Assembly: GCA_964531645.1 (NCBI GenBank)
Contig: CAZHEF010000052.1
Span: 1-7,994, forward strand
DNA from: JBBIMS01 sp964531645
Lineage (GTDB): Bacteria > Acidobacteriota > Aminicenantia > JBFLYD01 > JBBIMS01
Direction of reading: 5' to 3'
DNA length: 7,994 nucleotides
The first letter of the stretch is position 1. Every line of letters begins with the position of its first letter. Positions 1 through 6,915 of the stretch are shown here, piece after piece. Position numbers and translations under genes: made by a program. The notes under the pieces were generated by a model. It saw only the letters and a program-made list of their open reading frames with translations. It was not told the DNA's origin and searched no databases.

Positions 1-37
1 GGATTTATAAAGAAAGTTCTTAACCTGAAAATCTAAT

Positions 38-54
38 TTGCGGAATTTCTGCAA
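38..54. promoter_or_regulatory. Imperfect palindrome next to the guaA promoter, possible operator
   Basis: The 17 bases read TTGC-G-GAA-T-TTC-T-GCAA. Seven of the eight symmetric pairs around the central T at 46 are complementary; the exception is G42 against T50. The palindrome ends one base before the predicted -35 box, a usual place for a repressor or activator site. I do not recognise the motif as the site of a named regulator. With AT-rich flanks a chance palindrome cannot be excluded. Confidence 0.3.
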
Positions 55-83
55 TTTACTCTTTTCTCTCAATTTTGTAAAAT
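55..83 (+). promoter_or_regulatory. Predicted sigma70-type promoter of guaA-dnaE
   Basis: TTTACT at 55-60 matches the -35 consensus TTGACA at four of six positions. TAAAAT at 78-83 matches the -10 consensus TATAAT at five of six. The spacer is exactly 17 bases. The expected transcription start is near 90, only about two bases before the guaA ATG at 92. No purine-rich Shine-Dalgarno sequence lies before that ATG, which would fit leaderless translation. An additional promoter left of the window edge remains possible. Confidence 0.4.
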
Positions 84-91
84 TTAATTTC

Positions 92-1621
92 ATGGATAAG
101 ATTTTAGTTCTTGACTTTGGCTCTCAATATACTCAGTTAATCGCAAGAAGAGTCCGGGAACTCGGAGTCTATTCAGAAATAAAACCGTTCTTCTATCCAG
201 TTCAGTCAATTAAAGAGGAAAATCCCAAAGGAATAATCCTTTCAGGTGGTCCAAAGAGTGTTCTGGAAGAAGATGCAATAACTGTAGATAAGGAACTTTT
301 TGAACTTGGTATCCCAATCCTCGGAATTTGCTACGGACTTCAGCTAATCTCCCATCTTCTCGGTGGAAAGGTTAGAAAAGCGGAAAAAAGGGAGTATGGA
401 AAATCGATTCTAAAAATAGTTTCTGGAAACTTTCTATTGAAAGGAATAGAAGATGAAAGCATTGTCTGGATGTCTCACGGAGACGAGGTTTACGAGCTTC
501 CAGCAGGATTTTTACTAACAGCATCCACAACTACCAATGATGTTGCGGTTATCGAGAATCCTGAAAGAAAAATATTTGGAGTTCAATTCCATCCTGAAGT
601 TGCTCATACTGAAATGGGGAAGGAAATCCTATCAAATTTCATATTCAATTATGCCCACGCTAAAAAATCATGGAACCTCTCATCTTTTATTGAGGAAAGT
701 GTTAAAAAAATAAGGGAGAGGGTTGGGAAAGAAAAGGTTCTCTGTGCCCTCAGTGGAGGGGTTGATTCAACTGTCACTGCTATTCTTTTAAATAAAGCGA
801 TTGGAAACAACCTTATCTGCGTATTTGTAAATACTGGACTTTTAAGATTGGGAGAATATGAAGAGATGATGGAAAGGTTTAAAAGATTGAATCTCAATGT
901 TGTTGGAGTTGATGCATCAAGAAGATTCCTCAATTCCCTTAAAGGAGTAAAAGATCCTGAGAGGAAAAGGAAAATCATTGGAAGAACTTTTATAAAAGTA
1001 TTTGAAGAAAAAGCCAGGGAGCTTGGAAAGTTCAAATTCCTTGCTCAGGGGACAACATATCCAGATGTTATAGAAAGTTTGCCCCAAAAGGGTCCTTCCT
1101 CAACAATAAAAAGTCACCATAATGTTGGAGGACTTCCAAAATCAATAAGATTTCAACTTATTGAACCTTTGAGAGAGCTCTTTAAAGATGAAGTAAGAGA
1201 GATGGGAATGAGGCTTGGACTTGAGGAAGATTTTATTTGGCAACATCCATTCCCTGGTCCGGGTCTTGGTGTAAGGATAATTGGAGAAGTAAATGAGGAA
1301 AGAATAAACACTCTAAGGTTAGCAGATAAAATTCTTCTTGAAGAGATAAAAAAGGTAGGTGTATATAAAGACCTCTGGCAAGCATTTTGTGTTTTGTTAC
1401 CTGTAAAAAGTGTTGGTGTTATGGGTGATGAAAGAACATATCAGAATGTGGTCGCAATCAGAATGGTTCAAAGCACAGACGGAATGACTGCCAACTGGTT
1501 CAATGCAGAACATTCTCTTCTTTCAAAAATTTCAACAAGAATAATAAATGAAGTTCATGGAATCAACAGAGTTGTTTATGATATAACGACGAAACCACCC
1601 GGAACAATTGAGTGGGAGTAA
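92..1621 (+). CDS. guaA: GMP synthase (glutamine-hydrolysing)
   Basis: This cytoplasmic enzyme makes GMP from XMP, ATP and glutamine, the last step of de novo guanine nucleotide synthesis. The 509-residue product has the family's normal length and full layout. An N-terminal class I glutamine amidotransferase domain (about 1-195) opens with LDFGSQYTQLIARRVRE. Its triad is visible: nucleophile Cys80 in GICYG, and His167 and Glu169 in QFHPE. The ATP-pyrophosphatase domain follows, with its PP-loop SGGVDS at 221-226. The C-terminal dimerisation and XMP-binding part contains HPFPGPGLGVR and ends in KPPGTIEWE, as is typical. I chose the ATG at 92 because homology starts there; a TTG at 38 would add 18 residues unlike the family. 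No Shine-Dalgarno precedes the ATG. dnaE follows after one base, so the two genes are probably cotranscribed. Confidence 0.97.
   Translation: MDKILVLDFGSQYTQLIARRVRELGVYSEIKPFFYPVQSIKEENPKGIILSGGPKSVLEEDAITVDKELFELGIPILGICYGLQLISHLLGGKVRKAEKREYGKSILKIVSGNFLLKGIEDESIVWMSHGDEVYELPAGFLLTASTTTNDVAVIENPERKIFGVQFHPEVAHTEMGKEILSNFIFNYAHAKKSWNLSSFIEESVKKIRERVGKEKVLCALSGGVDSTVTAILLNKAIGNNLICVFVNTGLLRLGEYEEMMERFKRLNLNVVGVDASRRFLNSLKGVKDPERKRKIIGRTFIKVFEEKARELGKFKFLAQGTTYPDVIESLPQKGPSSTIKSHHNVGGLPKSIRFQLIEPLRELFKDEVREMGMRLGLEEDFIWQHPFPGPGLGVRIIGEVNEERINTLRLADKILLEEIKKVGVYKDLWQAFCVLLPVKSVGVMGDERTYQNVVAIRMVQSTDGMTANWFNAEHSLLSKISTRIINEVHGINRVVYDITTKPPGTIEWE
1614..1618 (+). promoter_or_regulatory. Ribosome binding site of dnaE inside the end of guaA
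   Basis: GGGAG lies in the last codons of guaA, four bases before the dnaE ATG at 1623. It supports that ATG over the in-frame TTG at 1608, which would overlap guaA and add only five residues. The spacing is somewhat short, so translational coupling with guaA termination probably helps initiation. Confidence 0.5.
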
Positions 1622-1622
1622 A

Positions 1623-4600
1623 ATGAAACAAAAATTTGTCCATCTCCACACCCATTCAGAATACAGCCTCCTTGACGGAGCAATGAAAATTGATGCGCTC
1701 CTTGAGGCTGTCTCAAAAATGGAGATGCCAGCTGTTGCTCTCACAGACCATGGCAACACTTTTGGAGCCCCTTACTTCTGTCTGAAGGCAAAGGAGTATG
1801 GGATAAAGCCAATTGTTGGTGCTGAAGTATATGTTGCGCCTGGCTCTCGGTTTGAAAAGAAAGGAAGAGAGGATGAGATACCCTTCTATCATTTAATCCT
1901 TCTTGTAGAGGATGATACAGGATACAAAAACCTTATTCAACTTCTTACAAAATCTTACCTTGAAGGATTCTACTACAAACCAAGAGTTGACAAAGAGTTA
2001 CTCTCCCTTCACAGCGCGGGTCTTATCGCCCTCTCTTCCTGCCTGAGGGGTGAAATTCCTTCCTATATTTCACAGAATGGCCTTGAAAAAGCTGAATCAG
2101 CGATAAGGGAACATCAGGAAATTTTCGGAAGGCACAATTTCTATTTAGAACTTATGGACAATGGACTTGAAGAGCAAAAAATTGTTAATGAAGCTTTAAT
2201 TCAATTATCTCAAAAGACATCCGCTCCAATTGTCGCATCCAACGATGCCCATTATTTGACAAAGGATGATGCTCTGATTCAGGATGTGCTTCTCTGCATA
2301 CAAACAGGAAAAACTCTGAAGGAACCCAACAGACTCAAATTCAACTCAGACAAATTCTATCTTAGAAGCACAGAGGAGATGCTCTCCATTTTTTCTCAAT
2401 ATCCTGAAGCTATAGAAAACACGCTGGCAATAGCAGGAAGGTGTCAGTTCACATTTTTCAAAGATGGAAAGGAAAAGAAATATCATCTGCCCAGATTTAA
2501 AACTCCTGAAGGAACAAGTGAGGATGAATATCTTAAGAAGATTGTAAATGAGGGATTTGAAAGGAGATTGAATGAAAAGAGGATAAGGAATGAAAATTTT
2601 GATCTGGAAAGATATAAAGAAAGATTGAAGCTCGAACTTGATACCATAAAGCAGATGGGGTTCTCTGGTTATTTTCTGATTGTGTGGGACATTGTTAAAT
2701 ATGCAAGGGAGCAGGGAATACCTGTCGGTCCCGGGAGAGGTTCTGCAGTAGGTTCCCTTATCTCCTATTCCCTCGGAATTTCTGAAATAGACCCAATCCA
2801 GTATGACCTGATTTTTGAAAGATTCCTCAATCCTGAAAGGATATCCCTTCCCGATATAGATATAGATTTTTGTGGAAGAAGAAGACAGGAGGTCATTGAC
2901 TATGTTGTTCAGAGATACGGTAAAGAGAATGTTGCCCAGATAATAACTTTTGGAACAATGGCAGCAAGGGCTGTTGTAAGGGATGTTGGAAGGGTTCTTG
3001 AAATTCCTCTTTCTGAGATCAACGCTATATGCAAGTTGATTCCACCGAATATTTCTGTCGAAAATGCAATAATGGAAATTCCTCAACTTAAAGAAAAAAT
3101 AGAAAAGGATGAGAAACTGATACAGATGATAAACATTGCCAAGAGATTAGAGGGATTTGTCCGTCATACTTCAACCCATGCTGCTGGTATTGTAATATCT
3201 CCCAAGCCTCTTACTGAATATCTTCCCCTTTATCTTACAAACAAAAATGAAATAACAACTCAGTTTGCAATGGGTGATATAGAAGTCCTCGGGCTCCTCA
3301 AAATGGACTTCCTCGGATTGCGACATCTAACAATAATCCACGATACTGTTGAATCAATCCGAAGACATGAAGGAAAAGAAATAGATCTACAATCAATCCC
3401 CCTTGATGACCAGAAAACCTTTGAACTTTTCTCCTCAGGAAACACAGACGGAGTATTCCAGTTTGAAAGTTATGGAATGAAGGAGCTTCTGAGAAAATTC
3501 AAACCAAAATCTTTGAATGACCTCATAGCTTTGAATGCTCTATACAGACCAGGTCCCCTGAAAAGTGATATGGTCAATGATTTCATAAAAAGAAGACATT
3601 CCCTCGAAGAAATAAAATACAAAACCTCTGAGTTGAAGGATATACTTGAAGAAACATATGGAGCCATAATCTATCAAGAACAGGTTATGAGAATTGTAAA
3701 TAAAATCGGCGGATTTACCCTTGGAGAGGCTGATCTCTTGAGAAAAGCAATGGGGAAAAAGGATCCCAAGACCATGATGGAGCAAAAAGAGAAGTTTATA
3801 AAAGGCGCTGTTAAAAATGGAATAAAAAGAGCTCTGGCAGAGGAACTTTTCAAGGATATAGAATCTTTCGCATCCTATGCTTTCAACAAATCCCATAGCG
3901 CTGCCTATGCATATCTTGCCTACATAGGTGCTTACTTGAAAGCCCGCTACCCTGTTCATTTCATGGCATCACTTCTGACCAATGAAGCGGAAAGAGGAGC
4001 CACCTCGGAAATTGTAAAATACATAAACGAATGCAAGAACATGAACATAGAGGTTCTACCTCCCGATATAAATGGGAGTGACTATAACTTTACAATTGTA
4101 AAGAATAGAATCAGATTCGGGCTTTCTGCAATTAAGAATGTTGGAGAATCCGCAATAAAATCAATTCTTGAAGCAAAGAAAAAACTTGGAAGAATCTCAA
4201 CTATTGAGGAATTCGTTAGAGAGATTGATCCAAGAGCTGTAAATAAAAAAGTTCTCGAAAGTCTCATTAAGGCAGGGGCTCTTGATTCCCTTGGATGGAA
4301 AAGAGCTCAACTCTTTCACTCCATTGATGGAATTATAGACTTAATTCACAAATTCAACAAAAAGAATCATCGCCCATCATTGTTTTCAGAGAGTCCAGAT
4401 TTAAGTGAAATAAGAAGAAAAATTAAAGATCTAAAGGAATGGGACAATCTCCAGCTTCTCCAGTATGAAAAGGAAGCCCTTGGATTTTATATAACAAGCC
4501 ATCCATTAACAAAATATTCGGAAAGCCTCGAAAAATTAAAAATCCCTTCCATCAAGACAATCCTTGAAGAACCTGTTGAAGGAAATGATGTGACACTGGC

Positions 4601-5081
4601 AGGAGTCGTTGGTTCACTAAAACAAAAGAAAAACCTCAGGGGAGAAAAGATGGCAGTATTCACCCTCGAGGATTTAACAGGGAACATAGAAATTGTTGTA
4701 TTTCCGGATGCGCTTAAAGCTTTTGGACACATTATCCAGGAAGGTTCTGCAATATGGCTTAAAGGATTCTTAAAAGAGGACGAGAAAAAGAGTGTTTATC
4801 TGAAAAGTGCCATGCCCCTTGATGAGGCATTGACAGGACTGGCGAAGGAAGCAGTTATAAAAGTCTCTCTGTTTGGTCTTGATTCAGAATTTATATCATC
4901 CCTTAAAAGCACCCTTGAAAATTACAAGGGTGAAATTCCCCTTTCATTTGAAATTTCTGACCTGGGAGAGAAATACACTATCAAGTCCCTCCGAATCCCT
5001 GGAATAGTTCCATCTTCTGAACTCAAAGAAAAAATTGAGAATCTCCTCGGCTCCGGCTCCTTTATTCTAAAATTCCAGTAA
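1623..5081 (+). CDS. dnaE: DNA polymerase III subunit alpha
   Basis: This is the catalytic subunit of the replicative DNA polymerase, a C-family enzyme. At 1152 residues it has the usual length, with no intein. The N-terminal PHP domain (about 1-280) starts HLHTHSEYSLLDGA and keeps candidate metal ligands His9, His11, Asp18, His43, Glu68, His90, Cys140, Asp208 and His210. The palm holds PGRGSAVGS near 370-378, PDIDIDF with catalytic Asp411 and Asp413, and the third aspartate, Asp562, in KMDFLGLR. Other family motifs are VRHTSTHAAGIVIS (about 513), YRPGPL, the segment around YQEQVM, LLRKAMGKK, and FNKSHSAAYAYLAY (about 754). A helix-hairpin-helix region (about 820-880) and an OB-fold (about 985-1065) follow. 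The degenerate C-terminal part should contact the tau subunit and clamp. The layout is that of the DnaE1 type, not PolC, which carries an inserted DnaQ-like exonuclease. The gene lies one base behind guaA. Confidence 0.97.
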   Translation: MKQKFVHLHTHSEYSLLDGAMKIDALLEAVSKMEMPAVALTDHGNTFGAPYFCLKAKEYGIKPIVGAEVYVAPGSRFEKKGREDEIPFYHLILLVEDDTGYKNLIQLLTKSYLEGFYYKPRVDKELLSLHSAGLIALSSCLRGEIPSYISQNGLEKAESAIREHQEIFGRHNFYLELMDNGLEEQKIVNEALIQLSQKTSAPIVASNDAHYLTKDDALIQDVLLCIQTGKTLKEPNRLKFNSDKFYLRSTEEMLSIFSQYPEAIENTLAIAGRCQFTFFKDGKEKKYHLPRFKTPEGTSEDEYLKKIVNEGFERRLNEKRIRNENFDLERYKERLKLELDTIKQMGFSGYFLIVWDIVKYAREQGIPVGPGRGSAVGSLISYSLGISEIDPIQYDLIFERFLNPERISLPDIDIDFCGRRRQEVIDYVVQRYGKENVAQIITFGTMAARAVVRDVGRVLEIPLSEINAICKLIPPNISVENAIMEIPQLKEKIEKDEKLIQMINIAKRLEGFVRHTSTHAAGIVISPKPLTEYLPLYLTNKNEITTQFAMGDIEVLGLLKMDFLGLRHLTIIHDTVESIRRHEGKEIDLQSIPLDDQKTFELFSSGNTDGVFQFESYGMKELLRKFKPKSLNDLIALNALYRPGPLKSDMVNDFIKRRHSLEEIKYKTSELKDILEETYGAIIYQEQVMRIVNKIGGFTLGEADLLRKAMGKKDPKTMMEQKEKFIKGAVKNGIKRALAEELFKDIESFASYAFNKSHSAAYAYLAYIGAYLKARYPVHFMASLLTNEAERGATSEIVKYINECKNMNIEVLPPDINGSDYNFTIVKNRIRFGLSAIKNVGESAIKSILEAKKKLGRISTIEEFVREIDPRAVNKKVLESLIKAGALDSLGWKRAQLFHSIDGIIDLIHKFNKKNHRPSLFSESPDLSEIRRKIKDLKEWDNLQLLQYEKEALGFYITSHPLTKYSESLEKLKIPSIKTILEEPVEGNDVTLAGVVGSLKQKKNLRGEKMAVFTLEDLTGNIEIVVFPDALKAFGHIIQEGSAIWLKGFLKEDEKKSVYLKSAMPLDEALTGLAKEAVIKVSLFGLDSEFISSLKSTLENYKGEIPLSFEISDLGEKYTIKSLRIPGIVPSSELKEKIENLLGSGSFILKFQ

Positions 5082-5086
5082 TATAT

Positions 5087-5121
5087 AGCTTTTAGCTGAA
5101 AGCTTACAGCTAATAGCTGAG
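5087..5121. repeat. Heptad repeat array, five AGCTNNN units
   Basis: AGCT occurs at 5087, 5094, 5101, 5108 and 5115, an exact 7-base period, with variable triplets between (TTT, GAA, TAC, AAT, GAG). The array starts five bases after the dnaE stop. Because AGCT is its own complement, several hairpin registers are possible: AGCTTT (5087-5092) with AAAGCT (5099-5104), or TTAGCTG (5092-5098) with CAGCTAA (5107-5113). No U-run follows, so it is not a standard intrinsic terminator. It could be a small dispersed repeat or a protein-binding array; its function is unknown. Confidence 0.75.
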
Positions 5122-5209
5122 CAGAAGAAAATGACAGAAAAGAAGTGCGGAAGAGCGGAAGTCTCAAGAAAAATGCAAACCTTTCCAAAACTCTATCCAC
5201 AAAGATTCT

Positions 5210-5242
5210 GGTAGAGAAAAAGAGAGGCCTTTTCCCTCTACC
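5210..5242. repeat. Inverted repeat, moderate hairpin between dnaE and hypC
   Basis: GGTAGAG (5210-5216) and CTCTACC (5236-5242) are perfect 7-base arms. Inside, after two mismatches, AAA (5219-5221) can pair with TTT (5231-5233). The 3' arm is not followed directly by a T-run; the nearest is CTTTTTAA at 5268-5275. It might contribute to ending the dnaE transcript or shape a hypC leader, but it is not a textbook terminator. Confidence 0.35.
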
Positions 5243-5281
5243 CTCGAAGGCTTTCACACATCTGCGTCTTTTTAATAACAA

Positions 5282-5308
5282 TTAAAGGTATGATAAAATA
5301 TCCTTTAA
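5282..5308. promoter_or_regulatory. Inverted repeat over the probable hypC promoter and leader
   Basis: TTAAAGG (5282-5288) and CCTTTAA (5302-5308) are perfect 7-base arms around 13 AT-rich bases. The spacer holds a -10-like TATGAT (5289-5294) and an overlapping TAAAAT (5294-5299); no good -35 is visible. The right arm shares two bases with the Shine-Dalgarno sequence that begins at 5307. The arrangement fits an operator, or an RNA hairpin beside the ribosome binding site. Which of these applies, if either, cannot be told from sequence. Confidence 0.35.
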
Positions 5309-5313
5309 AGGAG
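5307..5313 (+). promoter_or_regulatory. Ribosome binding site of hypC
   Basis: AAAGGAG sits five bases before the ATG at 5319. It is a strong Shine-Dalgarno match and fixes the hypC start. It contrasts with guaA, which has none. Confidence 0.8.
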
Positions 5314-5318
5314 CTGAA

Positions 5319-5531
5319 ATGTGTCTTGGGATTCCAATGAAAGTTTTGAAAATAGAGGGGGAAAGAGCTATTGCGGAGGTCGGGGGAGCTGAGAGAGAGA
5401 TTTCAATTGCCCTTCTGGAAGATTTAAAAATTGGAGACTATGTCATTGTTCATGCTGGTTTTGCCATTGAAAAGCTTGATGAAAAAGAGGCTATTGAAAC
5501 CCTTGATATGATAAGGGAGATCATTGAGTGA
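5319..5531 (+). CDS. hypC: [NiFe]-hydrogenase maturation chaperone HypC
   Basis: HypC is a small cytoplasmic chaperone for [NiFe]-hydrogenase maturation. Family knowledge: it binds HypD, takes part in assembling the Fe(CN)2CO group, and escorts it to the hydrogenase large-subunit precursor. The 70-residue product has the family's normal size. It begins MCLGIPMKV, the family hallmark; Cys2, essential in studied homologs, is present. The rest is a small OB-like beta barrel, with the conserved GDYVIVHAGFAIEKLD stretch and a C-terminal helix. A strong ribosome binding site lies upstream. The stop codon overlaps the hypD start by four bases, so the partner proteins are probably translationally coupled. 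Orthologs also go by HybG or HupF; nothing here separates these, and HypC is the general name. Confidence 0.95.
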   Translation: MCLGIPMKVLKIEGERAIAEVGGAEREISIALLEDLKIGDYVIVHAGFAIEKLDEKEAIETLDMIREIIE

Positions 5532-6610
5532 AGTATATAAAGGAGTTCAGGGAAAGCAATTTAATAAAGCCTCTTATAGAGAAAATAAAAGAGCTCTCTT
5601 TAAAGTTGGGAAAAACAAAAATAATGGAGGTTTGCGGAACTCACACTGTTTCCCTTTTCCGCTCTGGTTTAAGGGAACTTCTGGAAGATTATGTGGAAGT
5701 AATTTCCGGACCGGGATGTCCTGTTTGTGTCACTCCCAACTCTTTTATTGATAAGGCTATTTCTCTTTCAAAGAGAAGCGATTTTATAATAACTACTTTT
5801 GGAGACATGGTTCGTGTTCCCGGTTCAAAATCGTCCCTGGAAAAGGAAAGAGTAAATGGTGCAGATATAAGAGTTGTCTTCTCTCCCCTTGACTCCCTCA
5901 ATATTGCCCTTGAAAATCCAGCAAAAAATGCTTGCATGATAGGTGTGGGCTTTGAAACAACATCTCCTTCCCTTGCCTCCACAATCCTTGAGGCAAAAAG
6001 GAAAAATATAAAGAATTTTTTTATGTTATCTGCTCCAAAACTTATCCCTCCCGCTCTTACTGCTCTTCTAGATGAAAAAATTGAAATTGAAGGTTTCATC
6101 CTTCCCGGTCATGTGAGCGCTATAATAGGAGCGAAAGCATACAGAATTCTTGATGAGAAAAGGGTCTCGGGTGTAATAACTGGATTTGAGCCCCTTGACC
6201 TTGTTCAGGGAATTTATATGATTTTAAAGCAAATTAAAAGGAATGAAGGAAAGGTTGAAATTCAGTATAAGAGGGTTGTGAAGGAAGAGGGGAATGAAAA
6301 AGCAATAAGAATTATAAATGAAGTTTTTGAACCTGTTGATTCAGAATGGAGGGGTCTTGGAACAATTCCTGAAAGTGGTCTTAAAATAAAGGAGACCTAT
6401 TCTGATTTTGATGCAGAAAAGGTTTTCCCTGTTGAGATTGATAAATCCTTAGAAAATCCTGCCTGCAGATGCGGTGATGTTTTGAAAGGAGTCGCCGATC
6501 CTGAAGATTGTCCTCTATTCAGAATGGTATGCACTCCTGAAAATCCCGTTGGCGCATGCATGGTCTCCTCTGAAGGGACATGTTCTGCATGGTATAAGTA
6601 TAAGATATGA
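5528..6610 (+). CDS. hypD: Hydrogenase formation protein HypD
   Basis: HypD is the iron-sulfur scaffold on which, with HypC, the Fe(CN)2CO group of [NiFe]-hydrogenases is assembled; HypE donates the cyanide ligands. The 360-residue product is of typical length. Motif CGTHT puts Cys36 near the N terminus, and GPGCPVC gives Cys64 and Cys67. These match the conserved central cysteines of the family. GFETTSP and GHVSAIIG follow. The C-terminal cysteine-rich part has Cys313, Cys315, Cys328, Cys335, Cys344 and Cys352, enough for the [4Fe-4S] cluster plus a redox pair. The start is GTG at 5528, within the hypC stop (GTGA overlap), with AAGGGAG at 5513-5519 as ribosome binding site. No hypE or other hyp gene follows in the window. 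Confidence 0.96.
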   Translation: MKYIKEFRESNLIKPLIEKIKELSLKLGKTKIMEVCGTHTVSLFRSGLRELLEDYVEVISGPGCPVCVTPNSFIDKAISLSKRSDFIITTFGDMVRVPGSKSSLEKERVNGADIRVVFSPLDSLNIALENPAKNACMIGVGFETTSPSLASTILEAKRKNIKNFFMLSAPKLIPPALTALLDEKIEIEGFILPGHVSAIIGAKAYRILDEKRVSGVITGFEPLDLVQGIYMILKQIKRNEGKVEIQYKRVVKEEGNEKAIRIINEVFEPVDSEWRGLGTIPESGLKIKETYSDFDAEKVFPVEIDKSLENPACRCGDVLKGVADPEDCPLFRMVCTPENPVGACMVSSEGTCSAWYKYKI

Positions 6611-6723
6611 ACATCGTATACCAAAAAGCTTTATTGCTGTTTAGCCATATGGTATTTGGCTCAAAATTTTAAACTTATACTTTATTCCTAATTTACCCCT
6701 TATTTCTAATTTTTTAAAATTAA
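6611..6723. other. AT-rich spacer after hypD, no gene seen
   Basis: This stretch after the hypD stop is very AT-rich; the line 6661-6720 has about 17% GC by hand count. It contains the 8-base palindrome CCATATGG (6645-6652), a small stem AGCCA/TGGCT (6643-6647 with 6657-6661), and ATACC/GGTAT (6618-6622 with 6651-6655). None is followed by a good T-run, so I do not call a terminator. I see no coding signal. Confidence 0.5.
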
Positions 6724-6915
6724 CTGGCGGTGTCTTTTGGATAAAATCCGCTTGCGGATTTTGAATAATCCCGCCCAGCGTTTCCCACCTCCAGTCCTGC
6801 TTTGCGGGACAACAGGCAGGCAAAAATTCATTGGTGGGGATGACACTCAGACCCCCTTTTCTTTTTGCCCGCCTGTTCTTTGGCTTCGCCCAAAATTTTT
6901 CAGAAGCCGACGGGC
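6724..6915. repeat. GC-rich block of nested inverted repeats, possible small mobile or REP-like element
   Basis: GC jumps to about 50% between AT-rich flanks, and most of the block can fold. (A) GGCGG (6726-6730) with CCGCC (6771-6775) encloses the perfect hairpin at 6743-6762. (B) GTCCTGC (6794-6800) faces GCGGGAC (6804-6810) over a TTT loop with one T-G pair; CCCACC (6784-6789) and GGTGGG (6833-6838) could close around it. (C) AACAGGCAGGCAAAAA (6811-6826) and TTTTTGCCCGCCTGTT (6862-6877) match at 15 of 16 positions. (D) GGCTTC (6882-6887) pairs with GAAGCC (6903-6908), inside GCCCG (6867-6871) with CGGGC (6911-6915). No transposase is present and the open frames look accidental. It may be a miniature repeat element, a structured 3' region of the convergent genes, or both. 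Confidence 0.5.
6743..6762. terminator. Perfect 9-base hairpin, possible bidirectional terminator
   Basis: AAAATCCGC (6743-6751) and GCGGATTTT (6754-6762) are perfect complements around TT. On either strand the RNA gives a GC-containing stem preceded by A's and followed by four U's. That is how a bidirectional intrinsic terminator between convergent genes looks. The U-run is short, and the site lies about 130 bases past hypD and 180 past the minus-strand gene, so it may be just one unit of the repeat block. Confidence 0.4.

Noticed and set aside
38..91. Upstream TTG start for guaA adding 18 residues
   Set aside because: The added residues are unlike GuaA N termini, and the stretch overlaps the predicted promoter; the family alignment starts at the ATG at 92.
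2346..3086. Long open frame of 246 codons antisense to dnaE
   Set aside because: It lies opposite a strongly conserved part of the polymerase, has no family resemblance and is explained by dnaE codon usage.
1623..5081. Intein or insertion within dnaE
   Set aside because: The length is normal and conserved motifs run without interruption; no intein splicing motifs are seen.
5087..5121. CRISPR array
   Set aside because: The period is only 7 bases, with no long repeats or spacers and no cas genes.
5147..5161. Direct repeat GCGGAAG, two copies eight bases apart
   Set aside because: It is too short and lies in a purine-rich stretch where such repeats arise easily; I saw no further copies nearby.
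5131..5214. Possible 27-codon reading frame starting ATG between dnaE and hypC
   Set aside because: It has no good ribosome binding site, its composition is purine-biased and the product has no recognisable features; probably chance.
5524..5751. Alternative 75-residue frame overlapping the start of hypD
   Set aside because: The hypD frame carries all the conserved cysteine motifs; the other frame has no recognisable content.
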